From positions 1-64,000 of IMG/VR virus record IMGVR_UViG_3300036851_000550: a stretch of 64,000 bases of DNA, one strand, 5' to 3'. Below are positions 63,117 through 64,000 of the stretch, piece after piece. The position numbers and the translations under genes are program-made. The stretch comes from a virus. Below the pieces are notes generated by a model. The model searched no databases. It saw only the letters and a program-made list of their open reading frames with translations, and had not been told where the DNA came from. Numbering within the stretch: position 1 is the stretch's first letter; each line of letters begins with the position of its first letter.

Positions 63117-64000
63117 TTAGGCGGCGGGACGGCGGAGCTGAGCCCTCAGGGCCCGCAGCCGTGCCTTCGCCAGGTCGTGCTCCGACGGGCGGTTCCGAGT
63201 GGACTCAGCCGGCTCGGGGGTGTCGTCGGTTCCTTCCTCGGTACGAGTGGTCTCAGCCGGCTCGTCCGAGTGGGTCTCTGTGGGGTCGGCCGGCGAGTCG
63301 CCGGCCTCGGTGGTCACCGCGGTGGTCGTGCCGATCGTGATGCGCTCCTGGCCGTCCACCTCGGACACCTCCAGGTCGGCGCGCTCGGCGGGTAGCTGCT
63401 CCAGGAGCTTCCGCAGCTCCGGCTTGTGCTCGGCGCGGCTCAGGATCGCGGCGCGGTCGCCGCGGGCCAGCAGGGCGGCCTCGACGTGGCGCAGGCCAGC
63501 GTCGGTCGTCGGGTAGGCGGGGAACGTGACGGCGCTGACCTCGATCAACCTGACCTCCAGGATGCGGCGGATCTCGACCTCGGCGCTGTTGCCGTCGGAG
63601 GTCTCGACGGTCTCCGTGCTCCAGTCGTCCTTCGTGACGTAGAAGCCGAAGGACATCCCGGTGATGTTCTTGATCCGGATGTTGACCTTGAGGTCTCGCA
63701 CGTAGGACAGCTCGTCGTCGAGCGCGGAGTCGACCTGCAGGCCGACCGCGTCCTGAGCGAGCAGCAGCGTGCCGGCGGACACCCGGGAGACCACGTAGTA
63801 GCTGTCGTGGTCGATCAAAAACCGGGCGTCGCCCTCACTGATCGTCTTGGTGAAGGCGCCCGCCGCGACTTCCTCGTAGAAACCCCAGCGCAGCGGGTTG
63901 CCGATCGCGGTGCGGGTGTCGAACACCGCGGCGTGCCCGTAGAAGCGCGGCTTCTTCTTGGCGGCGTCCTCGGCGTCGAAGCGCAGCTCTGCGTGCGCGT
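63117..64000 (-). CDS. Prohead protease, 5' end outside window
   Basis: At least 294 codons, truncated at the window edge. RFYGHAAVFD near the edge is the usual N-terminus. FLIDHDSYY carries the catalytic His and EVRLIEVSAVTFPAYP the Ser of U35-type proteases. The C-terminal 100 residues are acidic, then basic (KARLRALRAQLRR), like a scaffold extension. It cuts the capsid delta domain. Confidence 0.88.
   Translation of the reverse strand, partial: AHAELRFDAEDAAKKKPRFYGHAAVFDTRTAIGNPLRWGFYEEVAAGAFTKTISEGDARFLIDHDSYYVVSRVSAGTLLLAQDAVGLQVDSALDDELSYVRDLKVNIRIKNITGMSFGFYVTKDDWSTETVETSDGNSAEVEIRRILEVRLIEVSAVTFPAYPTTDAGLRHVEAALLARGDRAAILSRAEHKPELRKLLEQLPAERADLEVSEVDGQERITIGTTTAVTTEAGDSPADPTETHSDEPAETTRTEEGTDDTPEPAESTRNRPSEHDLAKARLRALRAQLRRPAA

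Noticed and set aside
8300-64000. Further hammerhead copies outside the left operon
   Set aside because: I looked for CTGANGA with GAAAC and GTC in compatible order on both strands and saw none; a covariance-model search would be more sensitive.
1-64000. CRISPR arrays, rRNA or insertion sequences
   Set aside because: No regularly spaced long direct repeats with unique spacers, no rRNA-like tracts and no transposase genes were seen.

Overview
The window is a 64 kb piece of the genome of a tailed, siphovirus-type actinobacteriophage. The evidence is the high GC content, frequent GTG starts, four-base stop/start overlaps (ATGA, GTGA) along long one-strand gene strings, an HK97-type capsid gene and prohead protease, a tape measure gene, a LtfC-like protein, and an amidase endolysin. 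The right edge cuts the prohead protease, and no portal gene is seen, so the genome continues rightward. No integrase was found, but an excisionase-like winged-helix gene is present.

Layout. (1) 1-563 is a gene-free left region with a GC palindrome, three TGATCCAC repeats spaced 11 bp apart and a tRNA-like three-way junction. (2) 564-7223 is a rightward operon of about 19 small genes, including a DUF932-type protein and a possible HhH-GPD-like protein. It is punctuated by NINE copies of a type II hammerhead self-cleaving ribozyme (1078-7035), plus one apparent excision scar. (3) 7169-28228 is mainly leftward: HNH, membrane and zinc-binding small genes, then a replication/recombination block. 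That block holds a DnaQ-like exonuclease, RuvC-like resolvase, RecB-like nuclease, iteron array (probable origin), prim-pol/helicase, family A DNA polymerase, SLOG-like protein and an SSB-like protein with an acidic PPF tail. (4) 28315-31142 is rightward and ends in the small and large terminase genes. (5) 31234-31516 is a divergent, apparently leaderless promoter pair. (6) 31517-40726 is a rightward string of about 30 small genes, mostly cysteine-rich or membrane proteins, ending in a strong bidirectional terminator. (7) 40824-64000 is the leftward late region. Read 5' to 3' on the minus strand it runs: protease, major capsid, connectors, tail tube, frameshifted tail chaperones, a giant Arg-rich HK97-gp10-like protein, tape measure, minor tail proteins, three paralogous fibre-like genes, membrane proteins, a secreted Excalibur-domain protein, a lipoprotein class F sortase, amidase, holin candidates and tail fibres.

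The outstanding system is the hammerhead array. Each copy keeps the whole catalytic core: CTGANGA, GAAA and the GUC cleavage triplet. Each has a closed stem I and stem III and an open 3-bp stem II. Stems I and III covary between copies. All nine carry GATC in the stem I loop and again three bases after GATGAGGC-type stem II, which predicts a 4-bp loop-flank pseudoknot. In seven of nine the TGA stop codon of the upstream gene abuts stem II directly. Cleavage would divide the early polycistronic RNA into modules of one to three genes. Each downstream RNA would start with the stem I hairpin followed by a GGAGGGA ribosome binding site, and each upstream RNA would end in the stem III hairpin. This looks like ribozyme-based operon processing, probably tied to translation termination.

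Two other unusual features are an approximately 1,000-residue Arg/Pro/Thr-rich extension fused to a small gp10-type morphogenesis domain, and a phage-encoded sortase beside a secreted calcium-binding-type protein.
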